Shown here: positions 24,066 through 36,531 of the stretch, piece after piece
Position numbering within the stretch: the first letter of the stretch is position 1
How the letters are laid out: the number at the start of each line of letters is the position of its first letter
From: Mytilus californianus
Lineage: Eukaryota > Mollusca > Bivalvia > Mytilida > Mytilidae
DNA: 64,000 nt
Direction of reading: 5' to 3'
NCBI RefSeq assembly: GCF_021869535.1
Contig: NW_026262690.1
Location: 16,641,001-16,705,000, forward strand
Position numbers and translations under genes: made by a program
The notes under the pieces: generated by a model
What the model was told of the DNA's origin: nothing
Databases searched by the model: none
What the model saw: only the letters and a program-made list of their open reading frames with translations

Positions 24066-24817
24066 TCCATACATAGCCAGAAATTAGTAGTACTTTTGCT
24101 AATTAATATTCATAATATGTAAATGAGAATTGTACCACGTGATAATAGTTTGAACTGGACTGGCTTGATATCATTAAAATCTTTAAAACACGGATATTAT
24201 AAGTTGCCCGTCATAGAGTCCTTGTTTATAATCACTCTGATATTTCCGTAAAGTTGTCAGGCGGTCAAAATCAAAACAATGAACGCGAATTTAGTGAATT
24301 TTTCGTGTTTTCGTGAGTTTATTCTTCTTGAAATAGAGGCATTTTAAATTTACGTGGGAACCTAGAGTTCAACGACTACACATACAAGGTTTGGACTTGC
24401 TTATTCTTTGGACATTCAAGTTTCAAGTTTCACCCCGGCAACCTGTATTTCTAATGACCTTGTTAGCCAATTTTCAACACGAAGTTTGCAAATTTGACGT
24501 TTCAGCCATTTTAGCCTGTATTTTATACTGCAATGTTAAAAGCCTCTCGCTTCGATTTTTAAAATAGCTCAGGAACCTTGATTTTTGCAACGCCAGTCAT
24601 TATATTTCGTTTAAATGGTGTATATAGTTGTGTATATTTATTTTCTGCCCCGGCAACCTGTCTATCACTTAAATCAAAGTTAAAACAGACATTTTTTCTA
24701 AATTCCCTATCATTTCAATATAATTTCCGTGACCCGTATCCGATTTCTTTAGTATAATATTCAAATAAGCAAATATGACTGATTCCAAAAATATATGGTC
24801 ACGATATACTATTACCG
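24066..24817. other. Unassigned sequence between repeat copies
   Basis: No gene recognised. A CCCCGGCAACCTGT motif occurs twice (about 24434 and 24649), hinting at another old repeat. Confidence 0.4.
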
Positions 24818-25290
24818 GAAATAAGAGAGATAATTTGCTACTTCCGGTTAACAGAAGGTGACGTCCGGTCTCAAACGATAGGTGTATGCATGCCGATTAA
24901 AAAAATATATGGTTTCATATTTCTGTTTCATGAAAGAAGTGCAAAAATTGCTACTTCCGGTTGACTCAAGGTCACTTCCGGTTGACATATTTTCCCAGGT
25001 AAAAAGTCTTCAAACCTAATGCAAAAAATCCTATGGCTTTATTATGTACGAGTATGAAGTTATAGCAAAGGTCAAAATCTAAAACGTCAAATTCTCATTT
25101 GACCTTGACCTCAAAGGCCATAAAGGGAGGATCTCAAATCAATATACCCAAGATCTCTCCTTCGTATGGTACACGAGTTGTATCTCCATATCTCCATACA
25201 ACATATTTTAAACTTTCCAGAGGAGAAAACTCCTATTAAAAGGGACTGGACTCTTATGACAAAATTTTTTAAAGTTACGACATGTCGCAA
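24818..25290 (+). repeat. Interspersed repeat with CTTCCGG motifs, copy 2
   Basis: Direct repeat of 19309-19790. Both CTTCCGG motifs are better preserved here than in copy 1. The similarity in style continues to about 25650, but without a second copy in the window I cannot set its right end. Confidence 0.85.
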
Positions 25291-28200
25291 CGAACAATTT
25301 GGTAAAAAAAAATGTCATGATTTATTACGGTTTGTGGGGAAAAGCGAAAACGATCAAAAGTTAAAATTTAGATCATGACTTTGACCTTAGACCTTGAACA
25401 CAAATTTCTTTTTGTCGACCATGGACTTCAAATCAAAATACCCTTGGTCTCTATACTTAACAGTTCATGAGTAACATTAATATATCACTATTTCAAATAC
25501 AGAAGGGGAATAACTCTCATATGGAGTCTCCGTATCGATTCGGACAAAACTTAACAAAACATCCTGAGGATACAACGAGCAATTTGGAAAAATAGATTTG
25601 TCGATTTCGTTTAAGGTTGCAAAGGAGTAGACATAACAAGAAATACAGTGTATGGGGAGATAACTCGTAGAAGAGAAAGTGTACGGTGTCACAGGGTCAA
25701 CTGCGTAGGCGTATTCATTATTCGAAAGCATGTACCAAAAATATTTTCGATATCTTGCGAAACAAAAAAAAAATCTCAACATCAAATAGTGGCGGAAGAA
25801 AAAAAAATAATCAGAACAAAATCTAAAGGTCTTTCCACGGGAAAGTGGAAAGACCTAATACAATGATATAGAATACCATATCAAAGAATACTTGCAATTA
25901 CCGGAAGCAACTCCTAAGTACCTAGATTTATGATAATATGCACCCTTATATCCGTTTCCATACTGCACTTCAAATAAGATTTAAAACAATCATTACGTTA
26001 TCATAAGCAGTAAAGGAAGACACGGTCCAGAAAAAACTTTTCATAAATCCAATGCTGGAAATCAAAAGAGTAACATTTTTAGTTTTGCTTCAAACTATAA
26101 ATTTACGCATTAATGTGTATTTCCCCAAAATACCAGGCGCAGTGAAAAAACAAAAACAATTATCAAAAACGTTATCGGTAATGTGTACATTTTCCCTTTG
26201 ATATGTACTCGCTGATAATGTCAGTATCACTGCACTAGGCGTGATGAAAGAAATTATCGGGTCATTTCATAATTGACCGCGCAATGATCTTTCCCTTTCA
26301 TTCACAAAATTCGCACGTGCATTCTTTCACAGAAACGCAGTATCACGATTGTTTTTGTAAATAAAATATTTGTCTCTGTTTAAATAAAATTTCAGTTTCT
26401 TCTTTTGTAAATGATCCGATTGCTTCTGGTATAAAAATTGTATCAGAAAATGTACTGAAACCCCGATAAACTAGAAAAATTCGTATTTGAAAGTCCCATA
26501 AAAGTTATCGATTGTGTGTATAATATTGTTTGTTTCAGCATCTCTCTCATGGAATGTGGTGACACCATTCCGGTAACTATTTATGTGTTGCATCTAAATA
26601 TGAACTGTTACGCTTTATAGTGACTGAACAGGTCAAACATGGGTCAGAAATATGGAGGAGACAAACCATGAGTGTTATGGCACTCAATCCATCCCTTTTT
26701 AAATCTTGATCACTGGAATAAAGAAAGAGAAATAAAAGAGCGAACAATAATATCAGAATTTAGAAATACATTTATAATATCAGAATAAAAGAGAACATAA
26801 ACAGCTTCAAGTTAAACAAATATTATACAATGCCGTATTAAAAAATGCTCGCATATACTTGAAGCAAGCCTAAAAAAGCTTATATATATATGGCAGGGAG
26901 ACACGATCTTCGACAACGCGTCAATTGTAAATTAAGAAAAAATGTCAATAACCTAATGTCACAAAATATTTCATTAAGAACATGATTGTGTGTTATACAT
27001 CATAACACTAAGCAACCTTACGAGATAAACACAGCCAATTTAAGTCTTGTTTTATATGATAGAATATTAATCCCATAAAATACCAGACTCATGCAATGAT
27101 TTAACAACAGCAGTTTGGTCATATGATCTATGAAATACAACATAAAGAATTGAAGGGCATTCCTTAGAGTGTTTGTCATATAAATGATAATATCGTAATG
27201 GTTGTATGAATTACCATTTTTGTTACATTTATGTAGATGGATTCATAATGTCCAAAACAAATCCATAAATTTGTGATACATTTGACCAATTTAGGATATA
27301 TGTCTCCTGAAAGTAAAACGTTTAGTAGATATGAAAATACTATTATATTCGGTGAAATTTGAGACGTTGTGTACTGTTTGTTAGTTGCCTCACTTGGTAG
27401 TAGAATTGCTATCACCAAGCTAAACACTAATGGCTTTAATCATAAACGCTTGTCCAATAAGTGCATTGTATAATACTCTAAATATTGTTAAAAAAATGTT
27501 AAACATCAACATCCAAGGCTTTGTCACATTTGATTCTTAAAAAATGGGAAATGCAAATTCTGTGTAAACTGTTTTACATTTGTCCAGTAACATACAGAAA
27601 TGAACACACAGAATGATCTAGGAAACGTTTAACGATAAAACATCATATCATATAACCATGTATTCGTAAAGTACTGCAGACAGAGTCTTTGAACATCTGA
27701 TTCAACTTTAATATCGGTTAACTGGTTAATTTTTCGAAAGATTATCCAAGTATAACCGGTAAGGTAGAAAATGTTCTATTTGACAACACATATATAATTG
27801 TATATATATCTATCATTGTTTTGTTATATTAGTGCAGTCATTACATATGATCATTTGAAAACATGCATCTTTTGCATTCAACACATAAAATCATAAACAC
27901 CTGAATATATTCGACAAGCTTCTGGTAAATTCTATTTGTGAACTTATTTTAGTGAGCAAGAACACGCTTTTACAATATAAGGCAGTATATCAATGTACAA
28001 TTTATATGTTATAAAACAGAAAAAAAAGAAGAAAAAACACAATTGGCATTGCAGACGTCCAAACAGCCGGAGTGTGATCATGTGGTACGTTAGGCAAAGC
28101 ATCATGCTCTGCTGTGAATATATTATCTATTACACGATTTAAAAGTCATCATAAATTGGTGTCAAACAATTAGAGCTAACAATTTGAATATATACATGTA

Positions 28201-29322
28201 TTAGAAAGGTGAAACCATTTAAGAAATTGTATAATCTATCAGAAATAAAACCAAGAATTTTTCAGCGTGTAAAGGTTTTTTTGTATTAAAGATTGGTTTT
28301 TAAAAAGTCCCACTTCCTTTGCGTTCAAGACTAGAACAGGTTACATGTAGCTAAAAGGAGTACACAGAAAGTACATATAAGATAATATACTGTCCCAATT
28401 TAGGGTAGCGTTACATACATGTAATTGAATTTCACAAAATGAAACGATATAATCCTACCGGTTTCACCTTCGATCATCATGCATATGGATAATGAGATTA
28501 TAAATGTCTCCATTTCAAGTTTAACCTACTCTGAGTTTGACTACATTTTTTTTATCGAATAGATTGATGTTGTTTGTTAAAGTGCTGTAGAACGAGGATA
28601 AGGAATAGAAATAACGGATGTAATTACTTAAGGTAGTCTTTTTAAAGATACTTCCAATGAATGAAAATTGATTCCTGTTGTAAATGTAAGTGTTGGTTAT
28701 ATTTATGAAATTTTGATCTGGTGACAAAACGATGTTTATTAATGAAGAGTACAATGCTAATAAACAGATTTATTAATAACGACTGAAAGAAGCAATAAAT
28801 TACTGGAAAAATAGAAAACCCAATCAACGAAAGAACTCATCTAATTGTCAATAAACCAAAATGAAACTGATCTGAAAATTTGTATCTTCATATAAATCTT
28901 GGTTCCTTAATTTGTTATTTAATTGGTTTTAGGGGACGCTTATTTCATGTTAAAGTGGCTGAGGGGACTTGTATGTCATAAAATCAGACATTAGGGAGTA
29001 TTTGCAATAATTAAATAGAATAAGATGCATTACAGAATGTCTGAAGCAGCTGAGCAGTTCTCTAATTAACCATAAAACAGAGTGTTAGATGGATATTTCG
29101 AAAAAACAATATTTCTTTCCAGTAATATCAATATCCATAACGCAGATGAACTGACATGTATGCTCATAGTATATAACAAGTCTGCGATATGTGTGATTAA
29201 GTGGAAATATTCATGTTTAATATAAAATGAAGCAGAAATTGGACTTCCGATGGTTTGATATTATGTACTGTTACCACACACCGCATTGAAGTGGCAACAT
29301 TTTTTCAAAGTTAATGAGGGGC
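25291..29322. other. Unassigned AT-rich intergenic sequence
   Basis: Read on both strands; no recognisable gene, RNA or mobile element. A perfect 11-bp-stem hairpin (GGTCTTTCCAC ... GTGGAAAGACC) is at about 25829-25856. The remaining ORFs are short and without domains. Confidence 0.45.
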
Positions 29323-29492
29323 ATCGGTGGCCGAGTGGTGTAAGTAGTCGAACTACTGTATCACTAGCCAGTCAACACTGAGGTTGCGAGTTCGAATCCC
29401 GCACGGGGCAGGTGCACTCGACTCCAATCTTAATTGAGTAGGATTGTCAGTTTTCCTACCGAAGGTCGGTGGTTCTCTCCGGGCACTCCAGC
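29323..29492 (+). mobile_element. tRNA-derived SINE (truncated)
   Basis: The head resembles a tRNA with pol III promoter boxes: box A near GTGGCCGAGTGGTG (about 29331) and box B GAGTTCGAATCCC (about 29389-29401). The tRNA-unrelated body continues with CGACTCCAATCTTAATTG and GAAGGTCGGTGGTTCTCTCC, the body of a SINE family widespread in bivalves. The usual 3' part is missing; sequence changes into a minisatellite at about 29500. It is not a functional tRNA: the head is longer than a tRNA and the acceptor stem does not close. Confidence 0.82.
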
Positions 29493-29504
29493 TGTATTTT
29501 TGGT

Positions 29505-30115
29505 GGTTTAATTTTTTAACTGTGCATGTTTCTGTTGGTATAAGGCTTTACTATGCCTGCCCCTGTCAGTTTAATGTTGTAACTGTGCATGTCTCTGTTG
29601 GTTTCAAGGTTCTGCTATGACTGTCCCTTTTGGTTTAAGGTTGTAACTGTGCATGTTCCTGTTAGTTTATGGTTTCATTATGCATGTCACTATTTGTGTA
29701 AGGTGTTACTATGCATGTCTCTGTTGGCATAGGTTTAATTATGCATGGTTCCTGTTGAGTGGGAGTTACTGTGCATGTTCCTATTGGTTTAGAATTTCAT
29801 TATGCGTGTCTCTGTTGGTTTTACTAAACATGTTCCTTTCCATATGGTTTATGTTTTTACTGTGCATGTCTCTGTTGGTTTAAGGTTTTACTATGCATGT
29901 CCTTGTTGGTTCAAGGGTTTACTATGACTGTTCATGTTGGTTTAAGGTTGTTACTATGCAGATTCCTGTTGTTTTAAGGTTTCATTATGCATGTCACCGT
30001 TTGTGTAAGGTGTTACTATGCATGTCTTTGTTGGTTTAAGGTTTTACTATGCATGTATCTGTTGGTTTAAGGTTTTTCTATCTACGTTCCTGTTGGTTTA
30101 AGGTTTTACTTATAA
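29505..30115 (+). repeat. Degenerate ~30-bp minisatellite
   Basis: About 20 diverged units built around CTATGCATGTCTCTGTTGG and TTTAAGGTTTTA. The array starts directly at the truncated SINE end. Short ORFs within it are artefacts. Confidence 0.85.
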
Positions 30116-30958
30116 TGGTCAAACTTTTTTCTTGGTGTCTATAAATACAGTGAAATATATACTGAATATTTAAAACCATAAAAAAGAAAGTTTGGAATTA
30201 TCGAGAACAAACACTAAGTAAAAGTCAAGACGCACTCAGACTCTCTAATATCGATCACTCTACTCGCGAGTTATAATGTCAAGCAACAACGTCAGGAGAC
30301 AGGTCAACAAACACAACACGATTTTATCCAATGGCCAGAAGTAACATTTGTATAAAAATTCAATTAATATAGTTAAAAGAATAAATGAAACAGTTTTGAC
30401 GTGTTACAACCTGAAAATAAGCGAATCAATAAATCCATAAACCCCCGATAATTCATGGCGACATGCATGAGTGTGTGCAAAAACAGTAATTTGAAAAATA
30501 AAACTAGTCAATAAGTTAAAAAAAAATTAAGAAGAAAGCTTTGAAGAACTTTTCTAATATTTATTTGATTAATAAATAATGTTACCATCAATCAGATGTA
30601 CGTGTGACAATCGCTTTTGAAAGTATAAAAGAGGTAAGTCCAATTTCCCTTGTATTTGTATTACGCACAGGGTCAAATTCTAAAAGTCGTCAAATCCTAC
30701 CTGATTTGAATTTAAAAGATTCTATACCATATACTTGATACTTTTTTTACCATTTTACATATTACCATAACAAAAATTATTAAGCGCTATATGTTGCTGT
30801 TGAAGGTATTTTGAGACAAAATTGCAAATTTTACTTGTTGTTTGTTAAATTTAGCATCGAAGGACATCTCTAACCAATATTAAATGATTTCTTCCAATAT
30901 AATTCTGTTTTCGGTTAACGATGTCCTTATATAGATTTGTTTAGGATAAATACATATT
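30116..30958. other. Unassigned AT-rich sequence
   Basis: Nothing recognised. Confidence 0.4.
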
Positions 30959-31169
30959 TTTAGTTCATTTATATGTTTTGGAGTTTAGTGTGACGTCCAT
31001 TTTCACTGAACTAGAACACAATTTTATTTAGGGGCCAGCTGGGGACCACCTCCGGGTGCGGGATTTTCACGCTGCGTTGAAGACCCATTGGTGGCCTTCG
31101 GCTGTTGTCTGCTCTTTGGTCGGGTTGTTGTCTCTTTGACATATTCCCCATTTCCATTCTCAATTTTAT
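30959..31169 (+). repeat. Left pseudo-LTR of the Penelope-like element
   Basis: 211 bp, nearly identical to 35021-35232. A partial related copy is at about 51430-51591 inside INTS4 intron 4. Confidence 0.93.
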
Positions 31170-31539
31170 TTTTACAGAGTTTGTCTTTAGTGCCGTGTGG
31201 AGACAGTAGAGTGCCTCCCCGTGCTTCAGGTTTATGCTCTTATAATATACTAGTTAATGGAGTGTGTGTCCGAGCGAGAACATCTCTATGTTCATTACTT
31301 TATGAATATTTATTCAAAACACAGTTTTTACTATTCAGCCCCATTCTACTATTAAGTCAGACGTCAGACGCTACCCTGATATACCCTGTCTTTTGTTTTT
31401 TGTCCTCAAGTTTTGTTGTTAACATATTTTTTCGGATATTTAATGACGGATAGCGTTTGACGTCTTTAGCCGAACAGTTTTATCATTTTTACTTTTTTAT
31501 ATTCCTGTGTGCTGGGTCATATTCTGACGCCATTCTTTG

Positions 31540-32240
31540 CTCCTTTCAATTAGTAAAACAGATAACAAAAAACAAATCATGAAACTTCGAAATGGAAAAA
31601 TACTTGATACTAAACTCGTTCGAAGGGTATCTACACGTCTCAATCTTCAAAATCGATTATCTAAAAATACTACAACCGCTAACATTTTTAATAACAAAAA
31701 ATCGTGGTTACCCTTCTATCTATAAGTGTCATGCCAAAAAAAGACTTACATGTCCCCGCCTTTCCACCAACAATACGGTAGGGTCCACGTTTAATGGTCG
31801 CACATTTTCCCTAAATTTTGAAACTGATATCACTTGAAAAACTAACAGTATTATATATTTACTCACATGAAACAAACCGGGATGCGGTATTCAGTACGTA
31901 GGTGAAACTGGACGATATCTATCTAAACGCACGCAAGAACACCTTTATCGTTTTAAAAGACCCCATAAATTCAAAAGTATCATTTATCAACACCTTAAGA
32001 AGCACAATCATCCTTTTAAATATTTAACAGTTCAACCTTTAGAAGTTGTTAATAAGCAGCCTGGGGAATCTCATTCAAAATTTGTACGATCACGAAAAAT
32101 AATTGAATTAAATTGGATTAAAAAATTACAGACAGTCTATCCTCTCGGTCTTAACGACAATATCATGGGAATTGGTAATATATCTAGAACAGATTCTGTT
32201 AACATTTTGGAAATAATTTCTAAAACAGTACGTATAAAAA
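31540..32240 (+). pseudogene. GIY-YIG endonuclease part of the Penelope-like element
   Basis: After a basic leader (about 31577-31725) there is a Cys-containing segment with KCHAKKRLTCPRL (about 31727-31766), and then the GIY-YIG core from about 31873: GCGIQYVGETGRYLSKRTQEH. In this family YVG replaces YIG, and the following R and E/H positions are visible. The domain tail reads SRKIIELNWIKKLQTVYPLG to about 32155. Reading it requires frame changes near 31720 and 31840. Confidence 0.85.
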
Positions 32241-32339
32241 CCGTTCTCATGGGCGTAGAATAAATCGCAATCAAAGAAAATTTCATAATAAAAATATAAA
32301 TATTTCGGACCTAATTTCTATTTCAAAAAAACAACGGTA

Positions 32340-34590
32340 GACATTATCTATTAACCAAGCTCTGTTCTTTGCCTGTTAATAAATTACATCAAATTTTGGA
32401 GGAATGCAACACAATTCCATATTGCAGTCCTAAGTATGAAATCGTCCAAATTATAATTGCATATCGTTATTTTAAATTGTTTCCGAAATTTGTTCGCCCT
32501 GAAGATCACAAAAAACATTTTATTAAAATTAAATATGTCAATAAAAGTTTTGATTTTGTAAATATTGCCGGTATTTTTAATGATCATTCTGTTAAAGAAC
32601 AAATTCCTGACTATTTTGATAAAATACTGAACTCCCTCTTATTTGTTATATTTAAAAAAATCTACCCGGAAATATGTGTTTAATTACAGCGAAGTGTGTA
32701 AAGATGTTAATATCAGTGACAATACACCTACCTCACGAAATTGCAGTAAATCCGAATACATTTATGGCCCCAGTTCCCATGTTATAACTGGAGACCTTAA
32801 CATCGTTCGTGACCGAGAGTTGAAATCATTCCTCTGTTAAGGACCTAAATATCGTCCCACGTCAATTATGAATTGGAATGAGTGTTGTAACACCATCCAC
32901 GACTCACTCAGTCCGTACTTACTGCTCTAAATGGATAAAACGAGAAAAAGCTGACAAGAAATCATTAGATTCTTTTTTTTAATTCGGTAATGAACATAGT
33001 TGATATACGTATTCAACATTTTAAAGATCATTTTACTCCTAACAACAACCATAATAGCCCAATTTCCCGTATCAAACAAAAGCTAAAAGAACTCGCCAAG
33101 GAATATATTTTTGCCCCGGCTGATAAGGCTGCTAACAATATCATTATTGTTTGACGTAAATTGTACATTGTTCTACAAAAGGAAATCACGAATTCACCAA
33201 CATTCCAACTGACTCTATTTTCCGAAAATGACATCTGTAACAAACATAAACTTTTAGCCACCTCTTTACAAGCAGAACCAAATACAATGAAAGTTCCAAC
33301 TATGTACTGGCTTCCAAAGCTGCACAAAACTCCTTACAAATATTATAGATTTATTTCGTCTTCAAGTCATTATTCCACTACTAAACTATCTATTCTACTT
33401 ACTAGTACACTTGGTACAATCAAAAACCTGGTAATAAATTGTTCAAATAAGGCCTTTGAAAATAGTGGAATTAATTACTTTTGGAGTGTCAAAAATTCGT
33501 TGGAAGTACTTGATAAATTGCATGCTTATATTGATGATTTCGAATCTGTTCAAAGTTTTGATTTTTCTACCCTATATACCACGTTGCCTCATAATCTTAT
33601 TAAGAAAAAATTCACACATCTGATTAAATGGGCATTTAAAAAGTCGGAATGCGAATATGTATGTTCAAACTCTTTTCGGTCATTTTTTAGTAACAACAAA
33701 CAAAAGACCTATTTCAATTGGACCTGCTTTGATACTATAACTGCCCTTGAATGTTTACTAGATAACATTTTTGTTCGCTATGGAGATTCCGTATATCGTC
33801 AGGTTATCAGAATTCCCATGGGGACTAACTGTGCACCACTTATTGCGTACCTGTTTCTGTATTGTTATGAGTTACAATTTATGACTAAAATCAGCAAAGA
33901 CCCATCGAAACATCTGATTCAAAAATTTAATAACACTTTTAGATATTTAGATGATATATTGTCTCTCAATAATGACGACTTCAGTATGTACACTAAAGAG
34001 ATTTATCCTGCCGAACTGACTTTAAATAAAGTTAATACTAACAATGAACACTGCCCTTTCTTGCATCTTGATATCTTTATCTTTAACGGGAAGCTAAATA
34101 CCAAATTTTATGATAAAAGAGATGATTTTTCATTTCTTATTGTTAATTATTCATTTTTAGATGGTAACGTACGTTCCCTTGTCGCCATCTTGTTGTGTTT
34201 ATATATCTCTATATTCGCTCGTGTATGTAACAACGTATTTGATTTCAACGAAAGAAATCTCGGTATTACTGAAAAATAATTACACCAGGGTTTTCGATAT
34301 CACAAACTAGTCAAAACATTTACTAAATTTTATCATCGGTACAAGGACATCATTCGTAAATATAAATCAACATGCAGACATCTTATACGTTCAGGTATTT
34401 CACATCCAATATTTTATGGTAATATTCTTTACAAAGCACAAAAATGTCGGCATTCACCTCAAAAGCTAACCAAACCTATAAACAGACTTATTTGGAAAGG
34501 ATATAGTTACGATACTGTTGTCAAGTCATTAAGGATTGCATATGTTGGTATTAATATTGACTCACTCATAGGGTCTTTGCATCGGAAATA
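32340..34590 (+). pseudogene. Reverse transcriptase part of the Penelope-like element
   Basis: N-terminal blocks (about 32360-32680) are followed by SHVITGDLNIVRDRELKSFL (about 32776-32836), FAPADKAANNIIIV (about 33109-33152) and a stop, then a 372-codon frame 33161-34279. That frame holds the RT blocks VPTMYWLPKLHKTPYKYYR, SFDFSTLYTTLPH, IPMGTNCAPL and FRYLDDILSLNN. The catalytic YLDD box is intact. The C-terminal part continues in another frame to about 34590. Stops at about 32839, 33153 and 34279 show decay. Confidence 0.92.
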
Positions 34591-35020
34591 AACACATTTA
34601 TTCTAAAACCAGTTGTTGGCATGATACGGGTTATGTTCTTCTTTTATTTTATGATGGTATGATACTAAACCCCTAACGGGAGGGATTGTACTTGATTTTC
34701 ATATGATGAAGACATAATCTTTCAATCAGTTTAATTGAGGTCTGGAGCTGGCATGTCAGTAACTGCTAGTAGTCCTTTGTTCATTTATGTATCATTGTCA
34801 TTTTGCTTAGTATCTTTTGTTATCTATTCTGACATCGGACTCGGACTTCTTTTAAACTCAGTTTTACTATGCGTATTGCTGCGTGTTTGTTTATTCTACA
34901 TTGGCTAAAGGTATAGGGGGAGGGTTGAGATCTCACAAAACATGTTTAACCCCGCCGCATGTTTGCGCCTGTCCCAAGTCAGGAGCCTCTGGCCTTTGTT
35001 AGTCTTGTATGTTTTTTAAT

Positions 35021-35232
35021 TTTAGTTCATTTATATGTTTTGGAGTTTAGTGTGACGTCCATTTTCACTGAACTAACTACACAATTTTATTTAGGGGCCA
35101 GCTGAGGACCACCTCCGGGTGCGGGATTTTCTCGCTGCGTTGAAGATCCATTGGTGGCCTTCGGCTGTTGTCTGCTCTTTGGTCGGGTTGTTGTCTCTTT
35201 GACATATTCCCCATTTCCATTCTCAATTTTAT
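35021..35232 (+). repeat. Right pseudo-LTR of the Penelope-like element
   Basis: Direct repeat of 30959-31169; differences are a handful of substitutions and a small indel, so the insertion is relatively young despite the broken coding region. Confidence 0.93.
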
Positions 35233-35344
35233 ATACACTCATTCTCATGCATCCAACATGTTGACGCTTTTGAAAAATACTCCGTCTTAGCCAACTATAC
35301 GGGCAAAGCCTGTTATACATTACATTAACTAGTTGCTCGTAAAT

Positions 35345-35475
35345 GTCTATAGATATAAGAAGATGTGGTATGAGTGCCAATGAGACAACTCTCCATCCAT
35401 GTCAAAATTTATAAAAGTAAACCATTATAGGTCGAAGTACGGTCTTTAACACGGAGCCTTGGCTCACACCGAACA
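35345..35475 (-). repeat. Mollusc-type interspersed repeat, copy 3
   Basis: The inverted form of the end of copies 1 and 2: AGAAGATGTGGTATGAGTG and CAATGAGACAACTCTCC correspond to their GATGTCTCATTGGCAATCAT region. Confidence 0.65.
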
Positions 35476-35762
35476 CGGAACAGAAAGCATATGACTATAT
35501 TTTGTATTTACTTGATATAATGTATTTACAATTAAATCCTCCCATTAGGGTTCATTGTTTTTCATCTTTTGAAATGTTCCTGTTGATACTTTCGTTTAGA
35601 TGATTAATATCGTTCGGGTCAATATATGGTATGTTGAAGTCGTGCTTGTCATAAATGATTCCTCCTTTAACGCTTTCAAAAATTCAAAAAGTTTTTTAAT
35701 AGGAATATTTGGGTGCTCCCTAATTTTACCATTTTTCAATAGTTTTCAAGGATTTCAGTGAA

Positions 35763-36389
35763 TTACTTGATATGATTTTTCTTTTTTTCTTTTACCAATT
35801 TCTTTTGTGGTAGAGAAAAGCTTGATCCATAACTTTTTGAAGTATTGAAAGTTTTGATTTGTTCTATTTGTTTTGAATTTTCTTTAACGTTTTCTAAAGT
35901 TTTGTCTTTCAAAATGACAATCATCGTTTTACATATTTTTTGAAATTTTCTCAATTTCTGCTTTACATTTTGTTTAGAATTGAAATATTCGAAAGTTCCA
36001 ATTAGTGTGGATTTCGCAGAAAAACAATACTGAACATAAATGATAAAGTTAAGTATTAATTTTCGTTTTATCGCCCGACGAGTGGGTTTTACTAATGTCT
36101 ATAAGTTTACACATGTAACTTCGTTCAGCAATATCTTTAATTCATCAACTTTGCCTTGTTCAATCTGGTTCTTCAAATCTAGACATTTTTCTTGGTACCA
36201 TTTCTTAATCTTTTCAGAAAATGTTTGATATTTAAGATTTTCACTAGTTTCCTTTACACTATCCAAAGATGACCCCGACAAAGAATGCGCAAGTACACAA
36301 TGGACATCCGAATAAAAATAACTATAAACTATTACAGAAAAAGTTATAAAACAGTAAAACTTAAACAATAATCTACTATGCTAGTGTAT
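35763..36389 (-). other. Possible two-exon lysine-rich small protein, weak
   Basis: On the - strand an open stretch (36389-~36105) starts with a hydrophobic segment and continues as a charged helical region with QTFSEKIKKWYQEKCLDLKN. A possible donor (GTAAAC, phase 0, about 36104) could join it to a second open stretch (~35961-35763) starting KLRKFQKICKTM and ending in a very basic tail. Against it: there is no in-frame ATG at the left end, the putative acceptor lacks a pyrimidine tract, and no homology is recognised. It may be chance. Confidence 0.2.
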
Positions 36390-36512
36390 TACATGTTAAC
36401 TTTCCTATCATTTTGCCTTCGTCTTCATCAATTCTCCCATTTACAATAAATAGACTACTCAGTATTTCCTTTGCAAGAATCTCTCCTTTATTTTTGATAC
36501 TTTTTTTTTGGT

Positions 36513-36531
36513 GGGGGGGGGGGGGGGGGGG
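36513..36531 (+). repeat. G19 homopolymer
   Basis: Nineteen consecutive G; a second run of 13 G is at 37953-37965. Confidence 0.97.

Larger units (their letters stand above)
30959..35232 (+). mobile_element. Naiad-type Penelope-like retroelement with pseudo-LTR direct repeats
   Basis: A 4.3-kb element between two direct repeats (30959-31169 and 35021-35232). The coding region runs 31540-34590 with the GIY-YIG endonuclease before the RT, the reverse of canonical Penelope order. An amino-terminal nuclease is the hallmark of the Naiad/permuted Penelope clade. Several stops and frameshifts break the frame, so it is not autonomous. Direct terminal repeats (pLTRs) are known in Penelope-like elements. 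I looked for a hammerhead ribozyme core in the repeats and did not find a convincing one. Confidence 0.88.

Noticed and set aside
29323-29405. A tRNA gene (serine-like head)
   Set aside because: The stems do not close and the sequence continues into a known SINE-type body; it is a tRNA-derived SINE.
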